Part shown: positions 26,781 through 38,870 of the stretch, piece after piece | Position numbering within the stretch: the first letter of the stretch is position 1 | How the letters are laid out: every line of letters begins with the position of its first letter | Assembly (NCBI RefSeq): GCF_001551835.1 | Contig: NZ_LODL01000019.1 | Location: 3,915 to 67,914, forward strand | Source: Dechloromonas denitrificans | GTDB taxonomy: Bacteria > Pseudomonadota > Gammaproteobacteria > Burkholderiales > Rhodocyclaceae | Length of the DNA: 64,000 nucleotides | Direction: 5' to 3' | Made by a program: the position numbers and the translations under genes | The notes under the pieces: model-generated | The model's database searches: none | Seen by the model: the letters and a program-made list of their open reading frames with translations, nothing else | Told to the model about the DNA's origin: nothing

Positions 26781-26819
26781 CTTAAGCAGGAATTAGGCGA
26801 AACTTAAGGAAGGATTAAG
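26781..26819 (-). promoter_or_regulatory. Two tandem CTTAAG-N5 boxes (PmrA/QseB-like)
   Basis: CTTAAG-N5-ATTAGG (26781-26797) and CTTAAG-N5-ATTAAG (26803-26819) lie 45-83 bases upstream of the cytochrome operon start and are phased 22 bases apart. Tandem half-sites at 11-base pitch are the hallmark of PmrA/QseB binding sites. They also lie upstream of the divergent FKBP gene. Confidence 0.65.
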
Positions 26820-26893
26820 GCTTGCCCACCAGCTCGCTTCCCGGTAGTTTTCCGGCCTCGATCAATATATTCGCGCAAGCGATGGAGTGAGCA

Positions 26894-27301
26894 ATGGCAT
26901 TGTGGAAGAAAATCGTACTGACCGGACTGGTCGCTTTTGCCTCGGCCGGTGTCCAGGCCGCTGGGCCGGAGAAGACCCCGTCGGGCCTGGTCTATGAATC
27001 CCTGAAGGACGGCACCGGCCAACAGGCGTCGCCGCAAGCCAGCGTGCAGGTGCACTACCGTGGCACGCTGGCCAATGGCAGCGAGTTCGACAGTTCCTAC
27101 AAGCGCGGCGAGCCGGCCACTTTCCCGCTTAATCGCGTCATTCCCTGCTGGACCGAAGGTGTCGCCAAAATGCGCGAAGGCGGCAAGGCCAAGCTGACCT
27201 GTCCGCCCGAGATCGCCTATGGTTCGCGTGGGGCCGGCTCCGCCGTGCCGCCGAATGCGACGCTGACCTTCGAGGTCGAACTGCTCAAGGTCATGCGCTG
27301 A
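26894..27301 (+). CDS. Exported FKBP-type peptidyl-prolyl isomerase
   Basis: A 135-aa periplasmic proline isomerase. A signal peptide (residues 1-22, ending VQAAG) precedes one FKBP domain with the expected VQVHYRGTLANGSEFDSS, a VIPCWTEG segment (Trp of the binding pocket) and IAYGSRGAG. A Cys pair (PCWTEG and LTCPP) is common in periplasmic members. It helps fold exported proteins. The start ATG follows GGAGTGAGCA. It is divergent from the cytochrome operon. Confidence 0.93.
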   Translation: MALWKKIVLTGLVAFASAGVQAAGPEKTPSGLVYESLKDGTGQQASPQASVQVHYRGTLANGSEFDSSYKRGEPATFPLNRVIPCWTEGVAKMREGGKAKLTCPPEIAYGSRGAGSAVPPNATLTFEVELLKVMR

Positions 27302-27321
27302 CCTGCGACATGATTTGAGAG

Positions 27322-27354
27322 GCAGACCGCCGCCAATTCTGGTCGTCGGTCTGC
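27322..27354. terminator. Hairpin between convergent genes
   Basis: GCAGACCG (27322-27329) pairs with CGGTCTGC (27347-27354). No T run follows on either strand, so it is a possible but unproven bidirectional terminator for the FKBP gene and the hybrid kinase gene. Confidence 0.4.
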
Positions 27355-27366
27355 AATTGCAGCAAC

Positions 27367-30453
<3,087 letters not shown>

Positions 30454-30459
30454 AATGGC

Positions 30460-32634
30460 TTATTCGGCAAGGACAATATGGCCGCGATCGTTGAAGCGGG
30501 CCAGGTGCAGGAGGTTACGCTCGAGCGCATCGTGCTGCTCGGCGCTGAACGGCGGGTTGTAGTCGCGCAGGATGCCGCCATAGCTGGACAGGCTTTCCAG
30601 CGCATTGCGAATGGCCTGTCGGTCAGCGGATTTGGCCTGGCTGACGGCACGGGCAAACAGTTGCGTCAGATCGTAGGCGTGGACGCTGCCGATGGGCGAA
30701 GGGATGACGGCATCCGGGGCCAGACTGTAGCGTTCGCGATAGCGCGTCAAAAATTTTCCGAGTTTCGGGTGGGCCCGTCCGTCGCTGATCAGGATGGACT
30801 GGACAAAGCGCAGGTCTACTTTCTGCAGGGCGCTGCGCATCGGGGTGAAGAAATCGCCACCGCTCAGTCCCCAGTGCGAAAGAATGGGCACCGGCTTGCT
30901 CTGCCGGGCCATGGCCTGAACAATGGCGCGCGCTTCCAGCGGATTGGCGACCATGACCAGGGCGCCCAGGCCGTTGCTGACCAGGGCGTCGATCTTGTTG
31001 TTGATGTTGGGGTCGCCGGCATCGAGCCAGACGATTTCCACTTTGCCCGCCGGCAGTTTGGCAATCAGCGGTTTCAGCACCGCCTCGTTGCTGCGTCCCC
31101 AGGCTGAGCGTTCGAGCAGGACGGCAACACGTCCCTCCATTTTTATGGCTCGTTCGAGCAGAAATGGTGCAACTTGTCCGTCATTGATCGAAACGCGGAA
31201 AGTGTAGCTTGGTTGATATTGATGATTGATCAAGCCTTGTCCCGCCGCCCAGGGAATCAGGAAAGGCAGCTTCAGGCGATGAATTTCGCTCAGTTCGTCG
31301 GAAATGACTGCGGTATGCATGCCGCCCATGACGGCGAGCAGCGATGGCATTTGCGCCAGCCGTTCGAGGTTTTGCCGGCCGATCTGCGGATTGGCGCCGT
31401 GATCGAGGGCGATGATCCGCAGCGGTTTGCCGAGCAGGCCGCCTTTCTGGTTGATTTCATCGACCGCCAGTTGCATGCCGCGGTAGATGGCGCCGCCGGC
31501 CTGGGCTCCGCCGGCCGACAGGTCGGCGTCGAGGCCGATCACGTATGAATCATCGTTACGCGGCGCCTGCTGGGCGAAGCGCAACTCCTCTGTCTTGGCC
31601 AGCAGGTCATAGCCGACGGCGAAGGCGAACTTGTCGGCAATCGGCGCCATGGCGGCGCGGAAACGCTGACGCTCCTCGGGCGACAGCGTGTAGATATCGA
31701 CGCCGGCGGCGCGGATCTTTGCAATGAAGTCGACCTCGCGACGGGCGGTTTCCTGGCGCTCCCAGAGGGTCAGTTCGCGGGCCGTGCGCTGGATGATTTC
31801 CCGCAGCTCGGGCGACAGCGTTTCGAAGACGCGCTTGCTGGCGGAAAAGACATAGCCGAGGTAGGCGTGGTTGGAAATCGTCAGGTGTTTCTGGACTTCA
31901 TGCAGACGCATGCCGTGGATGGCGACCAGCGGATTCTCCTGGCCATCGACGGCACCGTCGGCCAGCGCCTTGTAGGTGGCATGAAAGTCGATCGGAATTG
32001 GCTGGGCGCCGAGCGAGGAGAATTGATCCGCGATCAGCGGACTTTTCATGGTGCGGATGCGCAAGCGGGCGAAGTCCTGCGGTTTGCGAATCGGCGTGTT
32101 GGCGGTGAATTGCTTGAAGCCGTTTTCCCAGAAGGTCAGGCCGATCAGGTCGATGGCCTTGAGTTTCGAGAGCAGTATCTGTCCCGGCTCGCCATCGAGC
32201 ATGGCATACAGCTCTTCGCGACTGGTGAAGTAGAACGGCAAGTCGGCGTACTGCATGGCCGGAATCGCCGAACTGAGCTTGGCGGTCGGCGTCAGCAGCA
32301 GATCGAGCGTGCCGTTGCGCGTCATCTCCAGCATCTGGTCATCGCTGCCGAGCTGCTGATCGGGAAATACTGCAATCTTTAGTTTGCCCTTGCTGCGCGT
32401 TTCAACTGCTTCAGCAAACTTCAGCGCCGCGGCGTGCAGGGCGCTGTCCGCGGCGATATTCAGACCCAGCCGTAGTTCACGGGCCGGTCCATCCTGAGGG
32501 TCCGACTTGGCGGCGGAGAGGGCCGCGGCGGATTTCGGTTGCGTGCTGCCACGACCCAGCCACCAGATTGACAGCAGAATGCTTGCCAACAGCAGGCAAA
32601 CAATCACGATCGTTCGGGAGGGGAGTCTATTCAT
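30460..32634 (-). CDS. Fused TRAP DctP + LivK-type double solute-binding protein
   Basis: A 724-aa periplasmic protein with two different receptor folds. An N-terminal TM or signal-anchor (residues 8-26) is followed by a TRAP-type DctP receptor (about 53-352) that keeps the carboxylate-binding Arg194 (LRIRT) and VDGQENPL (229-236). A second domain (about 364-720) is a branched-chain amino-acid (Peripla_BP_6) receptor with GLDADLS, GGAIYRGMQLAVDEIN and VMGGMHTAV. No TRAP permease (DctQM) or ABC permease is nearby. The next gene is a hybrid kinase, so I infer sensing rather than uptake. Both halves look complete, without a frameshift, and the linker is short. Confidence 0.88.
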   Translation of the reverse strand: MNRLPSRTIVIVCLLLASILLSIWWLGRGSTQPKSAAALSAAKSDPQDGPARELRLGLNIAADSALHAAALKFAEAVETRSKGKLKIAVFPDQQLGSDDQMLEMTRNGTLDLLLTPTAKLSSAIPAMQYADLPFYFTSREELYAMLDGEPGQILLSKLKAIDLIGLTFWENGFKQFTANTPIRKPQDFARLRIRTMKSPLIADQFSSLGAQPIPIDFHATYKALADGAVDGQENPLVAIHGMRLHEVQKHLTISNHAYLGYVFSASKRVFETLSPELREIIQRTARELTLWERQETARREVDFIAKIRAAGVDIYTLSPEERQRFRAAMAPIADKFAFAVGYDLLAKTEELRFAQQAPRNDDSYVIGLDADLSAGGAQAGGAIYRGMQLAVDEINQKGGLLGKPLRIIALDHGANPQIGRQNLERLAQMPSLLAVMGGMHTAVISDELSEIHRLKLPFLIPWAAGQGLINHQYQPSYTFRVSINDGQVAPFLLERAIKMEGRVAVLLERSAWGRSNEAVLKPLIAKLPAGKVEIVWLDAGDPNINNKIDALVSNGLGALVMVANPLEARAIVQAMARQSKPVPILSHWGLSGGDFFTPMRSALQKVDLRFVQSILISDGRAHPKLGKFLTRYRERYSLAPDAVIPSPIGSVHAYDLTQLFARAVSQAKSADRQAIRNALESLSSYGGILRDYNPPFSAEQHDALERNLLHLARFNDRGHIVLAE

Positions 32635-32797
32635 GGCAAATCAGTCGATGGAAAATGTAATCATTTTCAAGCGTCTCGCAAGTGTTACAAATTTGGAACA
32701 CTTGTCTGATGATAGCCTACGTATTCACCTCATTGATCAATCGCTTACGCCAAGATAAATATATTTTTGTCATTGTCAGGTGAGTCCGGCTTGCCGC

Positions 32798-34084
32798 TTA
32801 CAGCGCTGCCGACCCGGCGCCGGGCTTGTCGCCCGGATGTTTTTCCTCATCCAGCACCCACAACCGGTGGGCGTCGAGCAGCAGGCGGTAGCGCGATTCG
32901 AGGGCGTCGAGCTGCATCAGCCGGGCCGCCAGTTCGGCTTCGTTGGCCAGCCGGCGGGCGGTCAGCAGGTCATTCAGGCTGCCTTCGCCGAGCTGGTAGG
33001 CGCGGGCCGTCATTTCGGCGGCGTGGTTCAGGCTGTCGGCGGCCTGGCGGCCGGCTTGCCAGGTGGCGACGGCGGCATTGGCCAGATGGTAGGTGGCGGC
33101 CGCCTCGGCCGTGATCTTGCGGAGCGCGGCGGCTTCGCGGTTGCCGGCGGCATCGGCCTGGGCCAGCGCTGCATCGGCAGCGGCCCGGCGGCCGCCGCCG
33201 GGGAGCGGAATGCTGATGTAGGCGCCGACGATCTGCTCTTCGCCGGCCCGTTCGCGCGATACCTGCAGGCCGACGGTCGGGTCGGGCAGACGGTCGCTGC
33301 CGATGCGGCCGGCGGCAAACTGGGCGCGCTGCGTCTCGCCGCGGGCCAGGCCGAGTTCGTGGCTGTGTTCGAGAATGGCCTCGATCCATTCGTTGGCGCT
33401 GCCGCTGAGCGGCTGCGGCTCGGCAATTGTCGCCGGCTCGTTGAGCGGCAGGCCGGGGTAGCGCCGGCGCAGTTCTTCGGCCGCTGTTTGCTGGCGGACC
33501 GTGGCCTGGGCGAGTTGAGCGGCGGCCTGGGCGAGCGCGGCCTGGCTCTGGATCGTTTCGAGCCGGGCCGCATCGCCCAGCTGCTGGCGGCGCTGGATAG
33601 CGCGGGCCTGTTTTTCCAACAGGGCGACCTGGGCGGTCCACTGCCCGGCCAGGGCATTTTCGCGCAGCCAGACGAACCAGGCTTTGAGCAGGGCACGACT
33701 GCTTTCGTGCAGGCTGTCGCCGAGGGCCGTTTCGGCCAGCGCGACGCCGGCCGCGCCCAGCTGGGCGTCGAGCGAGGCTTTGCCGGGCAGACGCAGCGGG
33801 CGTTCGAGTGCCGCATTCCATTCGTTGAAACGCTCGTCCGGGCCGGTGCTTGGGCTGGTTCGGCGCTGCTGGGCGCCGAAGCGGACGTTCCATTCGTAAT
33901 GGCCGGCTTCGAGCCGATTGCGGTTGGCTTCCTCGGCCCGAACCTGGCTGCTGGCGGCCTGGATCTGCGGATTGGCGCGCAACACTTTTTCGACAATGGC
34001 GGCCGGCGGCAGGTTGGGGGTCGGTTCGGCGGCCAGGGCAGCCGAGCCGAGCGCGGCGAGCAGCAAGGGAATCATTTTTTTCAC
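32798..34084 (-). CDS. CzcC-like outer-membrane efflux protein
   Basis: A 428-aa TolC-superfamily protein with a signal peptide (about residues 1-18), two helical repeats of the outer-membrane efflux domain, and Ala/Gln-rich coiled-coil segments that build the periplasmic tunnel. It forms the outer-membrane channel of the HME-RND pump. The GTG start overlaps the stop of the DUF3240 gene (GTGA). It is the last gene of the operon. Confidence 0.9.
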   Translation of the reverse strand: MKKMIPLLLAALGSAALAAEPTPNLPPAAIVEKVLRANPQIQAASSQVRAEEANRNRLEAGHYEWNVRFGAQQRRTSPSTGPDERFNEWNAALERPLRLPGKASLDAQLGAAGVALAETALGDSLHESSRALLKAWFVWLRENALAGQWTAQVALLEKQARAIQRRQQLGDAARLETIQSQAALAQAAAQLAQATVRQQTAAEELRRRYPGLPLNEPATIAEPQPLSGSANEWIEAILEHSHELGLARGETQRAQFAAGRIGSDRLPDPTVGLQVSRERAGEEQIVGAYISIPLPGGGRRAAADAALAQADAAGNREAAALRKITAEAAATYHLANAAVATWQAGRQAADSLNHAAEMTARAYQLGEGSLNDLLTARRLANEAELAARLMQLDALESRYRLLLDAHRLWVLDEEKHPGDKPGAGSAAL

Positions 34085-34383
34085 AGGCGCCCCTTGTCGA
34101 TGACCGGGACCAGCCAGAAGAAAACATTGGCGTTTGGCAGTTTTTGCTTGATCAACGCCAGAACCTCGCGCTTGTCGGCTTCCGGGCCGACGGTGCGGAT
34201 GACGGTGCGTGGGGCGTGGCCGGCGACGAGTTCGGCATCCTCGACGAGCGGGATAACCGAGCCGTGGCCTTCGGCGGTACTGACCGTGAAGCCGGGTACC
34301 AGATCGGGCCGGGAGAGCAGCAGGTCTTCGACGTGCTGGGCGACATCGTCGGGCATGATCAGGGAGAGCAGGACATCAGCCAT
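34081..34383 (-). CDS. DUF3240 metal-efflux accessory protein
   Basis: A 100-aa soluble protein of the DUF3240 family, which occurs next to CzcA/CusA-type genes. It looks like a ferredoxin-fold, PII-like small protein (LLSLIMPDDVAQHVEDLLL at the start, FFWLVPVIDKG at the end) and has no Cys or His cluster. A regulatory or metal-sensing role in the pump is inferred from context only. I chose the ATG at 34381-34383, which overlaps the end of the pump gene by 8 bases. Confidence 0.75.
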   Translation of the reverse strand: MADVLLSLIMPDDVAQHVEDLLLSRPDLVPGFTVSTAEGHGSVIPLVEDAELVAGHAPRTVIRTVGPEADKREVLALIKQKLPNANVFFWLVPVIDKGRL

Positions 34384-37300
34384 GGCGTTCCTCGCTGAGG
34401 GCAACGGTACGGTGGACGCCGAAACGGCGGAACAGGATGGGCAGCAGCACCAGGGTCAGTGCCGTCGAGGTGAGCAGGCCGCCGATGACGACGATGGCCA
34501 GCGGGCGCTGCACCTCGGAGCCGGGGCCGGTCGCGAAGAGCATCGGGACCAGGCCGAAGGCGGCGATGCTGGCTGTCATCAGCACCGGCCGCAGCCGCCG
34601 GCGGGCGCCTTCGACGACGACTTCGGCGAGGCTCATGCCGCGTGCCAGCAACTGGTTGAAGTAGGTGACCATGACGACGCCGTTCAGCACGGCGATGCCG
34701 AGCAGCGCGATGAAGCCGACCGAGGCGGGGACCGACAGGTATTCGCCGGAAATCAGCAGGCCGAAGATGCCGCCGATCATCGCGAATGGAATGTTGGAAA
34801 GGACCAGCAGCGCCTGGCGTACCGAGCGGAAGGTCGAGAAGAGCAGGAAGAAGATCAGCAGCAGCGCCACCGGCACCACTACAGCCAGCCGGGCCGCCGC
34901 CCGTTGCTGGTTCTCGAACTGGCCGCCCCAGGCCAGCCGGTAGCCGGGCGGCAGCTTGACCTTGCTGGCGACGGCGGCCTTGGCTTCCTCGACAAAACCG
35001 ACCAGGTCGCGGTCGCGAACATTGGACTGGATGACGACATAACGCTGGGCATTCTCGCGGTCGACCTTGACCGGACCGTCGATGCGCTCGATCTTGGCGA
35101 CGCTGGCCAGCGGCACGCTGCCACCATCCGGCAGGCTCAGGCGCAGCGCCGCGAAATCGGCCGGCGAGGCACGCAGCGTCTGCGGGCCGCGCAGGACCAC
35201 CGGGGTGCGGCGGCCCTGTTCGATCACGGTGCCGACATTGCGCCCTTCGAGCAGGGCTTTCAGGTCGTTCTGGATGTCATCGACGTTGAGGCCGAAACGG
35301 CCGGCGGCGAGCCGGTCGACCGCCAGCTTCAGGTATTGCACGCCGTCGTTCTTCAGCGTGAAGGTGTCTTCGGCGCCGCGCACGGTTTTCACTGTTTTTT
35401 CGATGTCGACCGCAAGACTGTTCAAAGTCGGCAGATCGGGGCCATAAACCTTGATCGCCAGGTCACCGCGAACACCGGTCAGCATTTCGGAGACGCGCAT
35501 GTCGATCGGTTGCGTGAAGGAAAAGCCTATGCCGGGGAAGTCGGCCATCACGGCGCGCAACTGGTCGGCCAGCCAGGCCGGGTCGGGGTTGCGCCAAGTA
35601 TCGCGCGGCTGCAGCACCATGAAAGTGTCGGTCTGGTTGAGGCCCATCGGGTCGAGGCCGAGTTCGTCTGAGCCGGCGCGGGCGACGATCGCCTTGATCT
35701 CCGGCACCTGCGCCAGAATGGCCTGCTGGACGCGGCTGTCGAGGGCGATGGTCTGGTCGATGCCGATCGACGGCAGTTTTTCCAGCTGCATGATCAGGTC
35801 GCCTTCGTCCATCGTCGGCATGAAGCTCTTGCCGAGCAGCAGGAAGGCGCCGGCCGCGGAGAGCAGCCCGAGCAGGGCGCCGATGATGAACTGGCGGCTG
35901 CGACTGAGCGCGGCAGCGAGAATGCGCTCGTAGAGCGCGGCCAGTTTTTTGACCAGCCACGGTTCGTGGTGCACGCCGCGCTTGATCAGGTAGGAGGCAA
36001 GTACCGGCACCACGGTCAGCGACAGCAGCAGCGAGGCGGCCAGTGCGAAAACGATGGTCAGCGCGACCGGGCCGAACATCTTGCCCTCCAGTCCCTGCAG
36101 CGTCAGCAACGGCAGGAAGACGATGATGATGATGATGATGCCCGAGGTGACCGGCGCGGCGACTTCGCGGGCGGCGCGGAAGATCAGGTGCAGTGTCGGC
36201 AGGTTGTCCGGCGCCTCGGCCAGTTGGCTTTCGACGTTCTCGACGACGACCACCGCCGCATCGACCAGCATGCCGATGGCGATGGCCAGGCCGCCGAGGC
36301 TCATCAGGTTGGCCGAGAGGCCGGCCAGGCGCATCAGGATGAAAGTGGCGAGCGCTGACAGCGGCAGCATCAGCGCGACGACGATGGCGGCCCGCAGGTT
36401 GCCGAGGAAGGCGAGGAGCAGCAGGACGACCAGCACGATGGCTTCGAGCAGCGCCTTTGATACCGTACCGACCGCCCGCTCGACCAGATTGCCGCGGTCG
36501 TAGAAGGCTTCGAGCGTGACGCCGGGCGGCAGTGCTGGCGCGATCTCGGCCAGCCGTGCCTTGACGCCGGCCACCACGCTTTGCGCATTGGCGCCGCGCA
36601 GGCCGAGAACCAGGCCTTCGACCGCCTCGCCCTGGCCGTTCTTGGTCACCGCACCGTAGCGGGTAAGGGCGCCGATGCGGACCTCGGCGACATCGGCAAC
36701 GCGGACCACGCTACCGTCCCGGGTTTGCAAAACAACCGCTTTCAGGTCGTCGACCGTACGAATCGCCCCTTCGGCGCGAACCAGCAGCGATTCCTCGCCA
36801 TCGTTCAGGCGGCCGGCGCCGTCGTTGCGGTTGTTGGCTTCCAGCACCGCCTGCAGATCCTTCAGGGCCAGGCCGCGGGCGGCCAGACTTTGCGGATTCG
36901 GCACCACTTCGAAGGTGCGGACCTCGCCGCCCAGGCTGTTGACGTCGGCGACGCCGGGAATGGTGCGCAGTTGCGGGCGGATCACCCAGTCGAGCAGGGC
37001 GCGTTTCTCGGCCAGCGGCAAGTCGCCTTCGATGGTGAACATGAACATTTCGCCGAGCGGCGTCGTGATCGGTGCCATGCCGCCGCTGACGCCGGGCGGC
37101 AGGTTGCCCATCGCCGCATTCAGGCGTTCGCCGACCTGCTGGCGGGCCCAGTAGATGTCGGTGCCGTCCTCGAAATCGATGGTGATATCGGTCAGCGCAT
37201 ACTTGGACGTCGAGCGCAGCAGGCGCTGGTGCGGAATGCCGAGCATTTCCTGCTCGACCGGCACGGCGAGCCGGGTTTCGACCTCTTCCGGCGTCATCCC

Positions 37301-37462
37301 CGGTGCTTTCAGGATGATCTTGACCTGGGTTGTCGACACGTCCGGGTAGGCATCGATCGGCAAGCCGAGAAAGGCCATGACGCCGGCGCCGATCAGCAGG
37401 GCGGTGAGCACCAGCAGCAACAGGCGCTGGGTCAGCGAGAAACGGATCAGGGCGGTCAGCAT
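34376..37462 (-). CDS. HME-RND heavy-metal efflux pump (CzcA/CusA family)
   Basis: A 1028-aa, 12-TM inner-membrane RND pump that exports metal ions with proton antiport. It has the family N-terminus (FSLTQRLLLLVL, GLPIDAYPDVSTTQV), two large periplasmic loops, and the proton-relay helix 4 with GMLVDAAVVVVEN. That helix resembles CusA rather than CzcA, since the first CzcA Asp is replaced by Ala. However, the three CusA copper-binding Met positions do not all align here, so metal specificity is open. Helix TM with six consecutive Ile codons (near 36121) is a curiosity. It overlaps the adaptor gene by one base (TAATG). Confidence 0.92.
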   Translation of the reverse strand: MLTALIRFSLTQRLLLLVLTALLIGAGVMAFLGLPIDAYPDVSTTQVKIILKAPGMTPEEVETRLAVPVEQEMLGIPHQRLLRSTSKYALTDITIDFEDGTDIYWARQQVGERLNAAMGNLPPGVSGGMAPITTPLGEMFMFTIEGDLPLAEKRALLDWVIRPQLRTIPGVADVNSLGGEVRTFEVVPNPQSLAARGLALKDLQAVLEANNRNDGAGRLNDGEESLLVRAEGAIRTVDDLKAVVLQTRDGSVVRVADVAEVRIGALTRYGAVTKNGQGEAVEGLVLGLRGANAQSVVAGVKARLAEIAPALPPGVTLEAFYDRGNLVERAVGTVSKALLEAIVLVVLLLLAFLGNLRAAIVVALMLPLSALATFILMRLAGLSANLMSLGGLAIAIGMLVDAAVVVVENVESQLAEAPDNLPTLHLIFRAAREVAAPVTSGIIIIIIVFLPLLTLQGLEGKMFGPVALTIVFALAASLLLSLTVVPVLASYLIKRGVHHEPWLVKKLAALYERILAAALSRSRQFIIGALLGLLSAAGAFLLLGKSFMPTMDEGDLIMQLEKLPSIGIDQTIALDSRVQQAILAQVPEIKAIVARAGSDELGLDPMGLNQTDTFMVLQPRDTWRNPDPAWLADQLRAVMADFPGIGFSFTQPIDMRVSEMLTGVRGDLAIKVYGPDLPTLNSLAVDIEKTVKTVRGAEDTFTLKNDGVQYLKLAVDRLAAGRFGLNVDDIQNDLKALLEGRNVGTVIEQGRRTPVVLRGPQTLRASPADFAALRLSLPDGGSVPLASVAKIERIDGPVKVDRENAQRYVVIQSNVRDRDLVGFVEEAKAAVASKVKLPPGYRLAWGGQFENQQRAAARLAVVVPVALLLIFFLLFSTFRSVRQALLVLSNIPFAMIGGIFGLLISGEYLSVPASVGFIALLGIAVLNGVVMVTYFNQLLARGMSLAEVVVEGARRRLRPVLMTASIAAFGLVPMLFATGPGSEVQRPLAIVVIGGLLTSTALTLVLLPILFRRFGVHRTVALSEERHG

Positions 37463-38529
37463 TATTCTTTGCCGACGCCCGTCAACATCGCCTTCAGGCC
37501 GGAAACACCCTTGACGGCCACCTTGTCGCCGGCCTTGAGGCCATCGACGACGACACTGTCGCCGCCCTGGCTGACCACGCGAACCGGCCGCGCCTCGAAG
37601 GCCAAGCCCTTGTCACTGGCCGAAACCTGGACGAAGGCCAGCGTCTTGCCCTGGTCGCGGATCAATGTGCTGGCCGGCAGGCTGATTTGCGGCCCGCTCG
37701 TGCCGGCGATCTCGACTTCGATCACCTGGCCCGGCGTCAGTTGTTCGGCCCCGTGGCTGACTTCGGCGCGCAGCAGGACCGTCTGGCTGGCGCTATCGAC
37801 GGCGCGGCCGATGGCGATCAGCTTGCCGCCGATCTCGCTGCCGGCCAGTTTGACCGGCGCACCGGGCTTCAAACTGGCGGCGGTAGCCAGTGGCGCCTGG
37901 ATCTCCAGCCACAGCGGCGACAGTTTGGCGATCCGGTAGATCGGTGCCGCAGCCTCGACCCGCTGGCCGAGTTGGGCATGCTGTTCGAGCACGATGCCGT
38001 CGATGCCGGCGGTCAACGCCAGTGGACCGCCCAATTTGCCCGGCGCGACGCCGGCCATGGCCAGCCCCTGGCGGCGTTCGCTGGCCAGGGCCGTGGCCTG
38101 GGCGGCGGCGCTACGCGTCGCCTGCAGACGGGCTTCGGCAATGATGCCTTCGGCAAATAGGATTTCATCGCGCTTCAGGTTCTGTTGCAGCAATGCTGCC
38201 TGGCTGCTCGATTGGAGCGCGTCGCGTTGCAGTTCCAGCGCCTGCGGGCTGGCCAGCTGGGCGACCACCTGGCCACGCTTGACCGTGGCGCCCGGCGCCA
38301 CTGCCAGCATCTCGACCATGCCGCCGACCGGGGCGGCGACGATGCGCATCTGCTCGGTCGGCACGACGACCCGGCCCGGCAGCGTGCCGGCGCGCCCGGC
38401 CTGGGGGCTACCGGCCACCGTCGTTTCGATGCCCAGGGCCTTGATCTGGGCGGCTTGCAACAGCAGGGGTTCGGCGGTGGCGCTCAAGCTGGCCGCTAGC
38501 AGGCCGGCGAGAAGAAGGAGGTGGGGCAT
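37462..38529 (-). CDS. RND periplasmic adaptor (CzcB-like)
   Basis: A 355-aa membrane-fusion protein linking pump and outer-membrane channel. A signal peptide (about 1-19) is followed by the lipoyl half motifs (MVEMLAVAPGATVKRGQVV and the GIDGIVLEQHAQLGQRV partner), a coiled-coil hairpin (about 108-150), and beta-barrel domains. There is no C-terminal His-rich metal chaperone domain. It is the first gene of the operon, and a PmrA/QseB-like box lies 45 bases upstream of its start. Confidence 0.9.
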   Translation of the reverse strand: MPHLLLLAGLLAASLSATAEPLLLQAAQIKALGIETTVAGSPQAGRAGTLPGRVVVPTEQMRIVAAPVGGMVEMLAVAPGATVKRGQVVAQLASPQALELQRDALQSSSQAALLQQNLKRDEILFAEGIIAEARLQATRSAAAQATALASERRQGLAMAGVAPGKLGGPLALTAGIDGIVLEQHAQLGQRVEAAAPIYRIAKLSPLWLEIQAPLATAASLKPGAPVKLAGSEIGGKLIAIGRAVDSASQTVLLRAEVSHGAEQLTPGQVIEVEIAGTSGPQISLPASTLIRDQGKTLAFVQVSASDKGLAFEARPVRVVSQGGDSVVVDGLKAGDKVAVKGVSGLKAMLTGVGKE

Positions 38530-38573
38530 GGGGGATCGATTTCAATGACGACACCTGATCTTAGCGAGGCAAG

Positions 38574-38590
38574 CTTAAGTCACCCTTAAG
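38574..38590 (-). promoter_or_regulatory. CTTAAG-N5-CTTAAG box upstream of metal-efflux operon
   Basis: A perfect direct repeat CTTAAG (38574-38579), TCACC, CTTAAG (38585-38590). It matches the PmrA/QseB half-site arrangement, and it resembles the two boxes before the cytochrome/two-component operon. It is 45 bases upstream of the adaptor start, a good position for an activator. Confidence 0.65.
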
Positions 38591-38631
38591 CATGCCGTGG
38601 CCGGCCAGCCGTGGACTTTTAGGGCAATGGC

Positions 38632-38641
38632 TGCGGTCGAC
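38632..38641 (+). repeat. Intergenic copy of TGCGGTCRAC word
   Basis: TGCGGTCGAC preceded by C, in the gap between the efflux operon and the Zorya-like genes. Confidence 0.6.
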
Positions 38642-38691
38642 GGCCGGCCCGGGCAACAATTGCAGGAGGGGGGTAATACCGCCCGGATAAG

Positions 38692-38760
38692 CGTCATTCC
38701 CGCGCAGGCGGGAATCCAGGGGGGCACCTGGACAGGTTTCCCGCCTGCGCGGGAACGACA
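38692..38760. repeat. REP-like inverted-repeat element
   Basis: Two inverted hairpins: TTCCCGCGCAGGCGGGAA near 38697 and TTTCCCGCCTGCGCGGGAA ending at 38755, separated by a G-rich spacer, with CGTCA at the left edge. The left arm resembles the arm at 51196. It lies in the 341-base gap (38530-38870) before the Zorya-like cluster; the rest of this gap holds a CTTAAG box, one TGCGGTCRAC word and a possible -10 TACAAT at 38833, and no gene. Confidence 0.8.
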
Positions 38761-38870
38761 AACTCGAAAATCCGTGCCTTGACTTAAGCGCATTACGGGT
38801 GGCGGGGCGCCATCGTCGCCCGGCCCGGCTGCTACAATTCGCCGCCCTAAATCGTATTCAAGGCTGGTCA

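Noticed and set aside
32635..32758. Possible 41-aa peptide on the plus strand, divergent from the double receptor gene
   Set aside because: No ribosome binding site and no similarity; more likely the receptor gene's upstream promoter region.
32780..35671. 963-codon open frame on the plus strand opposite the czc operon
   Set aside because: It is antisense to two well-supported genes (CzcC, CzcA) and has no ribosome binding site or family-like sequence; high-GC third positions leave the opposite frame open.
36121..36143. (GAT)n trinucleotide run in the pump gene as a possible phase-variation repeat
   Set aside because: It encodes a run of Ile in a TM helix and changes in copy number would not shift the frame.
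38779..38838. TTGACT and TACAAT as a promoter for the Zorya-like operon
   Set aside because: The boxes are 48 bases apart, too far for one promoter; only the -10-like TACAAT could be used, with another -35.
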